This document shows, one piece after another, positions 23,374 to 31,189 of a DNA stretch of 31,189 nt; the first letter of the stretch is position 1; each line of letters starts with the position of its first letter. Source of the stretch: JBJKSO01 sp046703825. Its GTDB lineage: Bacteria; Chloroflexota; Dormibacteria; Aeolococcales; Bog-877. Both the position numbers and the translations under genes were made by a program. The stretch is from positions 1 through 31,189 of the forward strand of contig JBJKSO010000038.1 of NCBI GenBank assembly GCA_046703825.1. Direction: 5' to 3'. The notes beneath the pieces were generated by a model. It searched no databases. It worked only from the letters and a program-made list of their open reading frames with translations, and was not told where the DNA came from.

Positions 23374-26300
23374 ATGGCCAAGCGGAATCTGTTGGGCAAA
23401 TGGCCGGCGGTGCGCCAGCTGACCGAGGGTGACCTGCTGGGCCTCAAGGGCTCGGCCCAGTCAGAGCTGAGCCAAAGCACCAAAGCCCGGCTGGCCGACG
23501 CCGACCGAGTCACCAGCTCGATCTGCCCCTACTGCGCGGTGGGCTGCGGGCAGAGCGTCTACAGCCGCGGGGACCAGGTGATCCAGATCGAGGGGGACTA
23601 CGCCAGCCCGCTGTCGCGGGGAAGGCTGTGCCCCAAAGGGGCCGCCAGCAAGGAGCTGGTGACCAGTCCGCTGCGGGAGCTCAAGGTCAAATACCGTCGC
23701 CCGTACTCGACGGGCTGGGAGGAGCTGCCCCTGGAGCAGGCCATGGACATGATCGCCGACCGGGTGGTGGCGACCCGGGCCGAAACCTGGGAGGCGGGCG
23801 AACCCGGGCGGCCCCTGAACCGCACCATGGGCATCGCCAGCCTGGGCGGCGCGACCCTCGACAACGAGGAGAACTACCTCTGGCGCAAGCTCACCGTGGG
23901 GCTCGGGATCGTCCAAGTCGAGAACCAGGCCCGAATATGACACTCGTCCACCGTCCCCGGTCTGGGGACCTCGTTCGGTAGGGGCGGCGCCACCACCTTT
24001 CCCGGCGACCTGCGCAACTCGGACTGCATCGTGATCATGGGCTCCAACATGGCCGAGTGCCACCCGGTCGCGTTCCAGTGGGTGGCGGAAGCCCGCAGCC
24101 GCGGCGCCCAGGTGATCCACGTTGACCCCCGCTTCACCCGCACCAGCGCCATGGCCAGTCTGCACGTGCCCTTGCGCGCGGGCAGCGACATAGCCTTCCT
24201 GGGGGGAATCATCCGCTACATCCTGGAGGGGGAGCGGTACTTCCGCGAGTACATGCTCGCCTACACCAACGCCTCCACGGTCATCAACGACGAATTCCTG
24301 GACACCGAGGATCTGGACGGCTTCTTCTCAGGCTGGGACGAGCAGCGCAAGCGCTACGACCCCTCCTCGTGGCAGTACAAAGGCGGCGTGGTCCACGCGG
24401 CCGCGGGCGAGCGCACCGCGCCCCACCCGCGCGGCGGGGAGCACGTTGTGAACGGGCGAGCGCCCGAGGAGGATCCCACGCTGCAGGACCCGCGCTGCGT
24501 ATTCCAGCTGCTGCGCAGGCACTATTCCCGCTACACCCCCGAGATGGTGGAGCAGGTCTGCGGCGTGAACCAGGAGCAGTTCCTGGCAGTGGCGCAGGCG
24601 CTCTGCGACAACTCCGGGCGCGAACGCACCGGCGCCTTCGTGTACGCGGTGGGCTGGACGCAGCACAGCGACGGCGTGCAGTTCATCCGTGCCGCGGCGA
24701 TCATCCAGCTGCTGCTGGGCAACATGGGACGCCCCGGCGGGGGGGTGATGGCGCTGCGGGGGCACGCCAACATCCAGGGGGCCACCGACATCGGCACCCT
24801 CTTCGACGCGTTCACCGGGTACATCCCGGTGCCGAAAGTCGACGAGGGCGACGACGTCTTGGCGTTCGCCCGCGCGCACGGCGCCCCCGGGGACTACTGG
24901 GGGAGGCTGGACACCTATTTGGTCAGCATGCTGAAGGCGTTCTTCGGCGACGCCGCGACGCCGGAGAACCAGTTTTGCTTCAACCACCTGGCTCGCCTCA
25001 GCGGTAACCACTCCACCTACCAGACCACCATGGCCATGGCCGACGGCACGGTGAAGGGGTACTTTCTCCTGGGGGAGAACCCGGCCGTTGGTTCCGCCCA
25101 TGGCCGCCTGCACCGCCAGGGCCTGCGCAACCTGGACTGGCTCGTGGTGCGCGACATGTACGCGATCGAGTCGGCCAGCTTCTGGCTCGACTCGCCGGAG
25201 GTGCAGTCGGGCGAGTGGCGGCCAGCGGAGATCGCCACCGAAGTCTTCCTGCTGCCCGCGGCCGCCCACACGGAGAAGTCCGGGTCGTTCACCAACACCC
25301 AGCGGCTCGTGCAGTGGCACGAACAGGCGGTCCAGCCGCGTGGGGACTGCCGCTCCGATCTTTGGTTCACCTACCACCTGGGGCGAAGGATCAAGCAGCG
25401 CCTGGCTCAGAGCGGGGCGGGGCGGGATCAGCCGGTGCGCGACCTGACCTGGGACTACCCCCTGGATGGGCACGGCGAGCCGAACGCCGAGGCGGTGCTG
25501 CTGGAGCTGAACGGGTGGGACCGGGACGGCAAGCCCCTCAGCACCTTTGGCCGGCTCAAGGCGGACGGGTCCACCACCTGCGGCTGCTGGATCTACGCTG
25601 GCGTCTTCACCGATTCGGTGAACCTGAGCCAGCGCCGCCGCCCGCACTGGGAGCAGCCGAGTCACGTGGCGCCCGAGTGGGGCTGGGCCTGGCCGCTCAA
25701 CCGCCGCATCCTCTACAACCGCGCCTCTGCCGACCCCGAGGGGAGGCCGTGGTCGCAGCGCAAGCAGTACATCAGCTGGGATCCCGCCGCCAAGCGCTGG
25801 GTCGGTCCGGACGTGCCGGACTTCCCGGTCGACCGCTCTCCCGACTACCAGCCTCCCGAGGGCGCGGAGGCGGAGGCGGCGCTCAGCGGTGACCGCCCCT
25901 TCATCATGCAGGCGGACGGCAAGGGCTGGCTCTTCGCCCCCAGCGGGATCGCGGACGGCCCGCTGCCCACCCACTACGAGCCACACGAGTCGCCCTACCA
26001 CAACCCGCTCTACGAGCAGGAGGCCAACCCGCCACGCCAGCAGTTCCACCGCCAGGACAACCCCTACAACCCCAGCGCCGGTGAGGAGGGCAGCGACGCC
26101 TTCCCCTTCGTGATGACCACCTACCGCCTCACCGAGCATCACACCGCCGGCGGCATGAGCCGCTTCCTGTCCCGGCTCAGCCAGCTGCAGCCGGAGATGT
26201 TCTGCGAGGTGAGCCCGGAGCTCGCCGAGCAGCAGGGGCTCTCCCCGGGCGGCTGGGCGACCATCGTGACCACCCGGGGTGAGATCGAGGCGCGGGTGAT

Positions 26301-26514
26301 GGTCACGCCGCGGGTCAAGCCCCTGCGCATCGGCGGCAAGCCGGTGCACCTGGTGGGTCTGCCCTACCACTGGGGCACGCGCGGGCTCGTCACCGGTGAT
26401 TCGGCCAACGACGCCTTCCCCCTGGTTCTGGACCCCACCGTGCATATCCAGGAGGTGAAGGCCGCCACCTGCAACATCCGGCCCGGCCGCCGGGCCAGGG
26501 GCAGGCGGGCTTGA
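23374..26514 (+). CDS. fdhA: formate dehydrogenase large subunit, selenocysteine protein (UGA at 23938)
   Basis: This molybdenum or tungsten bis-MGD formate dehydrogenase catalytic subunit has 1046 residues when the in-frame UGA at codon 189 is read as selenocysteine. It would oxidise formate to CO2. ATG 23374 follows GCAGGAGG. The N-terminal 4Fe-4S site is CPYCAVGC (Cys51, 54, 58) plus Cys86. The UGA sits in VENQARI-U-HSSTVPGLG, aligning with the NQARV-U-HGPTVASL site of E. coli FdnG, and FGRGG follows. Downstream landmarks match FdnG: DPRFTRT, YAVGWTQHSDGVQFIR, LLLGNMGRPGGGV and LNRRILYNRASADPEGRPW. Unlike FdnG there is no twin-arginine signal. It is first in fdhABC. Confidence 0.95.
23938..23969 (+). 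promoter_or_regulatory. Bacterial SECIS hairpin directing Sec insertion at UGA
   Basis: After the UGA (23938-23940) a perfect six-bp stem GTCCCC (23953-23958) / GGGGAC (23964-23969) closes a GGTCT loop (23959-23963). As I recall it, the E. coli fdhF SECIS has the same GGUCU apical bases and the same 18-nt distance from UGA to the loop. It is the expected SelB binding site within the coding sequence. Confidence 0.88.
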
Positions 26515-27329
26515 GCGTCTCGGCTCCGCGCATGCCGGCGGTGCCGCTTCCGGTGATCGAGGCCGGGGTGCGGGTGGGCTTCTTCACCGACAGCTCGATC
26601 TGTATCGGCTGCAAGGCCTGCGAGGTGGCCTGCAAGGAGTGGAACGGCATTCCCGACACGGGACGGCAGTGGTCCGGCAACTCCTACGACAACACCCTGC
26701 AGCTAGGAGCGGAGGCCTGGCGCCACGTCGCCTTTGTCGAGCGCCAGACAGGCGGGCAGCTGCGCTGGCTCATGAGTTCGGACGTGTGCAAGCACTGCAC
26801 CCGGGCCGCCTGCCTCGAGGTTTGCCCCACTGGGGCGCTGTTCCGCACCGAGTACGGCACGGTGGTGGTCCAAGACGACGTCTGCAACGGCTGCGGCTAC
26901 TGCGTCGCGGCCTGCCCCTTCGGCGTGATCGCCCGCAGCGAGCAAGACGGCGGCGCCCACAAGTGCACCCTCTGCTACGACCGGCTCAAGATCGGCGAGC
27001 AGCCGGCCTGCGCCAAAGCCTGCCCCACCCAATCCATCCAGTTCGGCCCGCTGGACGAGCTGCGCCAGCGCGCCCGGGACCGGCTGGAGCAGGTGAGGGC
27101 GACCCCGGAGGGCAAGGAGGCCAACCTCTACGGCGCCGACCCGGGAGACGGCGTCGGCGGCATGGGGGCCTTCTTTCTGCTGATGGACCGGCCCGAGGTC
27201 TACGGGCTGCCGCCCAGCCCGCAGTACAGCCGCCGGGACCTGGCGCTGCTCTGGGGCTCGGCGTCGGCCGCCGCCTGGCTGATGGTGGGAACCGTGGCGG
27301 CGGTGATGCTGGGGAGCCGGCGGAAGTGA
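26511..27329 (+). CDS. fdhB: formate dehydrogenase iron-sulfur subunit
   Basis: This 272-residue electron-transfer subunit has four 4Fe-4S clusters: CIGCKACEVACKEWN (Cys31, 34, 37, 41), CKHCTRAACLEVCP, CNGCGYCVAACPFG, and CTLCYDRL with CAKACP. It passes electrons from FdhA to the membrane subunit. A C-terminal hydrophobic helix (LLWGSASAAAWLMVGTVAAV, then MLGSRRK) is a likely membrane anchor, like the single helix of FdnH. The TTG start overlaps the fdhA stop as TTGA; ATG 26532 is an alternative. The stop overlaps the fdhC start as GTGA. Confidence 0.93.
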   Translation: MSVSAPRMPAVPLPVIEAGVRVGFFTDSSICIGCKACEVACKEWNGIPDTGRQWSGNSYDNTLQLGAEAWRHVAFVERQTGGQLRWLMSSDVCKHCTRAACLEVCPTGALFRTEYGTVVVQDDVCNGCGYCVAACPFGVIARSEQDGGAHKCTLCYDRLKIGEQPACAKACPTQSIQFGPLDELRQRARDRLEQVRATPEGKEANLYGADPGDGVGGMGAFFLLMDRPEVYGLPPSPQYSRRDLALLWGSASAAAWLMVGTVAAVMLGSRRK

Positions 27330-28240
27330 GGGCCGATTCCCCGCCGCAGCGCGGCGCCGAGGCGCGGATGGTTCCCGCCGACCGGCCCCGCTCGTACTAC
27401 GGGCTGCCGATAGTGAAGCGGCCAACCTGGACCTGGGAGGTGCCCGTCTACTTCTTCACCGGCGGCACCGCCGGCGCCCTGGCCGCCCTCTCCGCCTTCG
27501 CCCGCTGGACCGGACGGCGGGAGCTGGGTCGACGCTCGCGGCGGCTGGCCCTGCTCGGGGCGGCGGTCAGCCCGGCGCTGCTCATCTCCGACCTCGGCCG
27601 GCCGCAGCGCTTCCTCAACATGCTGCGGGTGCTCCGGCCGACCTCGCCGATGAGCCTCGGCAGCTGGACCTTGGCCGGCTTCGGCGGGGTGCTGGCGCTG
27701 GCCGAGCTCGCCGACCTCGCCCGGCTTCCCGAGTTCATCGCGGGGACCCTCGAGGGCGGTCCCGCCATCCTCGGGCCAATCCTCACCAACTACACGGCGG
27801 TGCTCCTGGGCGACACCGCCAACCCCAGCTGGCGCGCCGGCCGGGCGTTCCTGCCCTTCGTCTTCAGCGGCAGCTCGCTCTCCGCCGCCGGAGGCGCGCT
27901 CTGCTGCGCCAACCCCGGAGCCGACGCCACCGAGTCACGCCGACTGGTGCTGGCCGGGGTGGCTGTGGAAACCGCCGCCTTCACCCTGATGGAGCGGAGG
28001 CTGGGTGACCTGGCCCGGCCTTACAACTCCGGCCGGGCGGGCACTTTCTCCCGTCTCCAGCGCGGCGCCTCGCTGGGCGCAGTGGCGCTGCTGGTGTCGG
28101 CGGGCCGGCGCAGCCGGGCCGCCCGGTTTTTCGGCGGCGGGCTGGCGATGGCGTCGTCGCTGGCGCTGCGGGAGTGCGTCTACCACGCTGGCTTCGCGGC
28201 CGCGGAGAACCCTGACTACCTGGTGTCCAACCAGAGCTGA
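27326..28240 (+). CDS. NrfD/PsrC-type membrane subunit of formate dehydrogenase
   Basis: This 304-residue polytopic membrane protein of the NrfD family is the predicted quinone-interacting subunit. RSYYGLPIVKRPTWTWEVPV leads into the first helix (YFFTGGTAGALAALSAFA). LISDLGRPQRFLNMLRVLRP, then TSPMSLGSWTL, are hallmark NrfD loops, and TNYTAVLLGDTANPSW follows. NrfD proteins lack the heme ligands of the FdnI cytochrome b subunit, so electron transfer to menaquinone would go directly from FdhB. GTG 27326 overlaps the fdhB stop; ATG 27368 is an alternative. Its 3' end overlaps the convergent MFS gene by 25 nt. Confidence 0.9.
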   Translation: MRADSPPQRGAEARMVPADRPRSYYGLPIVKRPTWTWEVPVYFFTGGTAGALAALSAFARWTGRRELGRRSRRLALLGAAVSPALLISDLGRPQRFLNMLRVLRPTSPMSLGSWTLAGFGGVLALAELADLARLPEFIAGTLEGGPAILGPILTNYTAVLLGDTANPSWRAGRAFLPFVFSGSSLSAAGGALCCANPGADATESRRLVLAGVAVETAAFTLMERRLGDLARPYNSGRAGTFSRLQRGASLGAVALLVSAGRRSRAARFFGGGLAMASSLALRECVYHAGFAAAENPDYLVSNQS

Positions 28241-29457
28241 TCCGGCTCCGGAGGCGCCGGATCGGGTGCGCCCCGACGTTCGAGCGCGTTGCGGGCGAGC
28301 GCCAGCACCGCCGCTCCCAGCAGGGCCAGGAGTGCCGTCACGCTCCAGGCCGGCGCGTAGCCCGCGTGAGCGGCCACGATCCCGAAGAGCAGAGGGCCGA
28401 CCACGCTGCCCAGGCGGCCCCCCACCTGAGTGACCCCGGTCGCGTGGGCGGGGGCGCTGGGGTGGGTGAGCACCACGGCGTAGTTGAAGAGCCCGTTCCA
28501 GCCCCAGCCGATGCCGAAGGCGATGAGTCCGCCGGGGACGAAGAGCGCCGGAAGCCGCAGTGCCGCCGCCAGGGTGAGCAACAGCAGGCCGCCAGCCCCG
28601 GTCGCGACCATGCCGATGGTCACCCCGAAGTGACGGCCCGGGCGCTGGTCGGCCAGATAGCCGACCAGGATCCGCGCGACCACCCCGGCGGCTCCCGCCG
28701 CCACCGCCAAGAGCCCCGCTTGGGCCTTGCCCACGCCGCCCGCGACCGCTGATAGGACCAAGAAGGCGCCCAGTGACGAGGCGGCGGCCAGGGCTAGTCC
28801 AAACCCCAGCGCCAGCAGCAGCAGCGGGCCCCAGGCTACGCGGGCCCTTCTCGCCCGGGCGGCAGCCCGCAGCGTCGCCACCGAGCGACGGCTGCGGGGG
28901 ATCAGCCAGACGGAGACGGCCGCCAGGCAGCCTCCCGCAACGAACGCCCAGCGCCAGCCCACGGTCAGGGCCAAAGTGGGGACGGCGGCTCCGGCCAGCA
29001 GCGACGCCATCGGCACCGCGGCCTGCTTGATCCCGAAGGCCAACCCCTGCCGGGAGGGCCGCACCCGCCGAGACAGGAAGAGATTGGACGCGGTCTGCCC
29101 CACCGCCGAGGCAGCTCCGGCCGGGACCATGACCAGGGCCAGAGCCGGCCAGGACCCCACCACCAGGGCGACCAGCAACATGGCCGCCGCCGCGACCACG
29201 GCTCCCACCCGCAGCATGCGGCTGCCGCCGATCTGATCCGCCCAGCGCCCGCCCGGAACCGACACCACGGCGCTGGAGGCGGAGTACACGGCTATTACGG
29301 CTCCGAGTTCAGCCGGGTCGAAGTGCAGCTGCGCGCGCATCTGAACCGCGAGCGCCGCCACCAGGAACGAGGGCAGCGCCATCGCTGTCACCGACACCAG
29401 CGAGGCCGCCATCACCCGGTAGCGGTCGGCGTCCGACGTCAGCGCCTCGGGCTCCAC
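28216..29457 (-). CDS. MFS transporter
   Basis: This protein of about 413 residues has around twelve hydrophobic helices and no signal peptide. The first half has GGRWADQIGGSRMLRVGAV, the MFS loop 2-3 motif (G-x-x-x-D-x-x-G-x-R), and RQGLAFGIKQAAVPMASLL, typical of CynX/nitrate-like or sugar-acid MFS branches. The second half has VGYLADQRPGRHFG as the repeated loop and GIGWGWNGLFNYAVVL. GTG 29457 is chosen because GGGGGG lies 11 nt upstream; ATG 29412 would also leave all helices intact. The substrate is unknown. Placement next to fdhABC raises formate or an organic acid as a guess only. Confidence 0.85.
   Translation of the reverse strand: MEPEALTSDADRYRVMAASLVSVTAMALPSFLVAALAVQMRAQLHFDPAELGAVIAVYSASSAVVSVPGGRWADQIGGSRMLRVGAVVAAAAMLLVALVVGSWPALALVMVPAGAASAVGQTASNLFLSRRVRPSRQGLAFGIKQAAVPMASLLAGAAVPTLALTVGWRWAFVAGGCLAAVSVWLIPRSRRSVATLRAAARARRARVAWGPLLLLALGFGLALAAASSLGAFLVLSAVAGGVGKAQAGLLAVAAGAAGVVARILVGYLADQRPGRHFGVTIGMVATGAGGLLLLTLAAALRLPALFVPGGLIAFGIGWGWNGLFNYAVVLTHPSAPAHATGVTQVGGRLGSVVGPLLFGIVAAHAGYAPAWSVTALLALLGAAVLALARNALERRGAPDPAPPEPDQLWLDTR
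28239..28263. terminator. Inverted repeat at the convergent fdhC/MFS junction
   Basis: GATCCGGC (28239-28246) and GCCGGATC (28256-28263) form a perfect eight-bp stem with a nine-base loop. It begins on the last bases of the fdhC stop codon and lies inside the 3' end of the MFS gene. It could terminate transcription from both sides, though neither side has a U-tract. Confidence 0.45.
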
Positions 29458-29563
29458 TCGGTTCAAAGCCCCCCAGGCGCGGGCCGGGTGGGCAGCCGCC
29501 CAAGGTCGAAACGGGCGCGGGGGCGGACGGGCAGCTGAGGGGTTGGCCCGGGAGCGGAGCCGG

Positions 29564-30316
29564 TTACTCGTACCAGGCTGGTGCCCGTCGCAGCTCCTTG
29601 TACTGGCGCGGGTCGTGACCGTAGATGACGTAGGCGCCGGCCTTCCTGGCTTTGTCCAGCAGCACCGCCGCCGAGGCTTTGGCCAGCGGCGGGTCGGCCT
29701 GGTCCACCCAGTTGTCGGCCAACAGGCTCTCCTCGTCGTAGATGGCGTCGCCACAGATCAGCAGGTGCCGACCGCTCGGCAGCGCCACCAGCACCGACTG
29801 ATGCCCCACCGTGTGGCCGGGAGTGGGGAAGGCGGTGATCCCATCCCCCAGATCCGTCTCGCCCTCGAGCAGGCGGTAGCTGAGGTCAGGCAGGCGCCAG
29901 TACTGGTTGGGGAATGAGGGGTTGCCGGTCGCGGTCTCGTACTGGCTCTGCTGCACAAAGATGGTCGCCTTCTCAAAGGCGTCGTTGTTGCCGGCGTGGT
30001 CGAAGTGCAGGTGCGTGTTCACGACGTCGGTGATGTCACCGCCGCGCAGCCCCATGGCGGCGAGGCGGTAGTCCAAGGTGTCTTCCAAGCGCATCATCGG
30101 CACCAGCGAGTCCTCTTCGGCGGTGCCGCGCCAGGTCAGCTTGGGGTCGTCGACATGGCCGCGGTTCATCCCGGTGTCGACCACGATCCGGCGCCCGCTG
30201 TCAGTGAAGAGCAGGTAACCCAGCACCGGTATGTGCGCCCGACGTCGAGCCCCCGGCTCTCCCCGCTCCCAGCACACCTCGCCCAGGCTCAGCACGAACG
30301 CCTTGGTCACCGGCAT
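29564..30316 (-). CDS. metallo-beta-lactamase-fold hydrolase, N-acyl homoserine lactonase-like
   Basis: This 250-residue cytoplasmic protein has the dizinc motif HLHFDH (His102, His104, Asp106, His107), His168 in PTPGHTVGHQ, bridging Asp190 in CGDAIYDEE and His234 in YGHDPRQYKEL. The order and spacing match the AiiA/AttM quorum-quenching lactonase branch of the fold. A lactone-hydrolysing function is likely, but the physiological lactone is unknown. The ATG is preceded by GGAGGAGC. It lies 54 nt downstream of the CGNR regulator gene, and the MFS gene follows about 106 nt later, so the three may form one transcript. Confidence 0.87.
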   Translation of the reverse strand: MPVTKAFVLSLGEVCWERGEPGARRRAHIPVLGYLLFTDSGRRIVVDTGMNRGHVDDPKLTWRGTAEEDSLVPMMRLEDTLDYRLAAMGLRGGDITDVVNTHLHFDHAGNNDAFEKATIFVQQSQYETATGNPSFPNQYWRLPDLSYRLLEGETDLGDGITAFPTPGHTVGHQSVLVALPSGRHLLICGDAIYDEESLLADNWVDQADPPLAKASAAVLLDKARKAGAYVIYGHDPRQYKELRRAPAWYE

Positions 30317-30370
30317 CAGCAGCTCCTCCCCATGGTTGCGCCCAACCTTACGGCACCCGTCGTCGCGGAC

Positions 30371-31006
30371 TCAGCGATCGCCGCTCGCCACCCTTTTGTC
30401 CGCGCTCCCGGGGAGCAGCGCCGCGGGGACCGCGCGCCGGGCACGGAACGCCGCCACTTTGCTGCGACTCATGCAGTTGGCGGAGCAGAAGCGCCTCGAG
30501 GCGTTGCGCGAGGTGTCGACGAAGACCCGGTCGCAGCGCTCGGCGCGGCAGACTCCGAGGCGCCGGCCGCCCCGGGAGCCGATGGCCACCGCCAGCGCGG
30601 TGGCGCAGGTGGCGCCGCGCGCATCCACCCGCCCCGCCTCACTCTCCTGGCTTTGAAAGTGGAGGTGCCAGGGCTCGCCATCATGGTGGGCCAGCTGCGG
30701 CGCGGCATGGTAGCGGTTGAGCAGGGCGTTGACCGACTGCGCCGCCTGGTCGACCTCGCCCAGAGCGGAGTGCACGAACACCTGGCGCAGCCGGGAGGCT
30801 AGCTCGTAAAGCCCGTCCGCATCGCGCTCTCGAAGCGCTCGGCTCCGCCCCCAGATGTCGCGCTCTACCGCGGCGGCGAGGTCGCGGCGGGCTGGCGCCA
30901 CCGCCGGGGTCTCCCACTGGTGGCCGTGGATCCAGCCCGGGGTCAGCCGGTTCACCAGCTCGGCCGCAGCCTCGACGCCGCGGTCGGTGTAACTGTCGAA
31001 CTTCAT
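30371..31006 (-). CDS. CGNR zinc-finger (ABATE-type) regulator
   Basis: This 211-residue protein has an N-terminal ABATE-like domain (AAAELVNRLTPGWIHGHQWE onward) with helical repeats (LYELASRLRQVFVHSALGE). A C-terminal zinc finger follows: GVCRAERCDRVFVDTSRNAS, then RRFCSANCMSRSKVAAFRAR, with Cys153, Cys158, Cys174 and Cys178. In the family the last Cys begins the motif CGNR; here it is CMSR, so two positions differ while the Cys and Arg remain. Proteins of this kind are thought to be transcription regulators, common in actinobacteria. It is divergent from the truncated gene at 31102 and may control it and itself through the CTAG palindromes between them. Confidence 0.85.
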   Translation of the reverse strand: MKFDSYTDRGVEAAAELVNRLTPGWIHGHQWETPAVAPARRDLAAAVERDIWGRSRALRERDADGLYELASRLRQVFVHSALGEVDQAAQSVNALLNRYHAAPQLAHHDGEPWHLHFQSQESEAGRVDARGATCATALAVAIGSRGGRRLGVCRAERCDRVFVDTSRNASRRFCSANCMSRSKVAAFRARRAVPAALLPGSADKRVASGDR

Positions 31007-31010
31007 CTCT

Positions 31011-31087
31011 GTAACTAGCTAGTAAAGGTTGACTAGGAACATGACGGATGATATCCTGTTACCGGCGAAGTTAATCACACTAGTTAC
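31011..31087. promoter_or_regulatory. CTAG-rich operator region between divergent genes
   Basis: GTAACTAG (31011-31018) and its inverted copy CTAGTTAC (31080-31087) flank the promoter. The first sits in the palindrome ACTAGCTAGT (31014-31023) and the second overlaps ACTAGT (31079-31084). A further GACTAG lies at 31031-31036. CTAG is normally rare in bacteria, so four copies in under 80 nt suggest binding sites, perhaps for the CGNR regulator. Confidence 0.5.
31029..31057 (+). promoter_or_regulatory. Promoter of the truncated rightward gene
   Basis: TTGACT (31029-31034), a 17-nt spacer and TATCCT (31052-31057) predict a start near 31064. The leader of about 38 nt contains the palindrome half at 31079-31087 and the AAGGAG ribosome binding site. 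Confidence 0.55.
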
Positions 31088-31101
31088 CGACAAGGAGCTC
31101 C

Positions 31102-31189
31102 ATGAACCACGGCACTCTGGGCCAGCTGGCCGACCTCTACAACCGGGAGCTGCTGGAGCGCGCCGAGCGCGAGTCGGACGCCCGTCGAC
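31102..31189 (+). CDS. N-terminus of an unidentified protein, cut by the window edge
   Basis: The ATG at 31102 follows AAGGAG at a suitable distance. The visible 29 residues begin MNHGTLGQLADLYNRELLER and continue AERESDAR, a charged, helical, probably coiled segment without a signal peptide. The rest lies beyond the right edge, so no family can be assigned. It is divergent from the CGNR regulator and shares a palindrome-rich promoter region with it, which makes it a likely regulatory target. Confidence 0.6.
   Translation, partial: MNHGTLGQLADLYNRELLERAERESDARR

Noticed and set aside
24328..26445. Very long minus-strand open frame opposite fdhA
   Set aside because: It is a high-GC shadow of the catalytic subunit; the composition is Arg/Val/Gly/Pro low-complexity with no domains or ribosome site.
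26639..27325. Plus-strand open frame running into the NrfD gene
   Set aside because: Its first part overlaps fdhB in another frame and is Arg/Gly-rich shadow; only the part from GTG 27326 encodes the membrane protein.
1..31189. CRISPR array or tandem repeats
   Set aside because: No regularly spaced direct repeats of 20 bases or more were found on reading the window.

Overview
This is a high-GC bacterial window, probably from an Actinomycetota-like or neighbouring lineage (Dormibacterota or Chloroflexota are alternatives). The clues are many GTG and TTG starts, a possible leaderless promoter, a CGNR-type regulator, a PASTA lipoprotein and a selenocysteine formate dehydrogenase. No rRNA, convincing tRNA or CRISPR array was seen, so the lineage stays open.

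The window has two unlike halves. Left half (about 1-16 kb): base composition is lower (about 53% G+C on a sample line), gaps are long and many products are exported or membrane proteins of unknown function. It opens with an RHS core fragment running off the left edge, behind three small membrane proteins. Next come an IS110-type transposase stub, a cluster of small secreted proteins and lipoproteins (one with a PASTA domain, one apparently frameshifted at a six-base homopolymer) and a decayed minus-strand coding remnant. Then come a phosphotriesterase-like hydrolase butted onto a family 5 substrate-binding protein, a second divergent paralogous binding protein, and a secreted clan GH-A-like glycoside hydrolase. 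This half looks like an accessory region.

Right half (about 16-31 kb): G+C is higher (about 65% on a sample line), genes are compact and most are recognisable. The minus strand carries, from right to left, an HMG-CoA lyase-type enzyme, an ABC-2 exporter (ATPase and permease), an aldo/keto reductase, a radical SAM/SPASM protein, and a VOC protein coupled to a YdeI-type protein. Divergent from the lyase is fdhABC, a membrane formate dehydrogenase. Its catalytic subunit is split by an in-frame UGA at 23938. A hairpin with a GGUCU loop follows 18 nt after the UGA, so this codon is read here as selenocysteine. The large subunit shows no Tat signal, and the third subunit is NrfD-like.

The right end has an MFS transporter converging on fdhC, an AHL-lactonase-like metallo-beta-lactamase, a CGNR zinc-finger regulator, and the start of a divergent gene cut by the window edge. 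The shared intergenic region of the last two holds a good promoter flanked by CTAG-containing palindromes. The clearest biology here is the selenoprotein formate dehydrogenase. The least explained material is the secreted-protein and RHS-associated region on the left.
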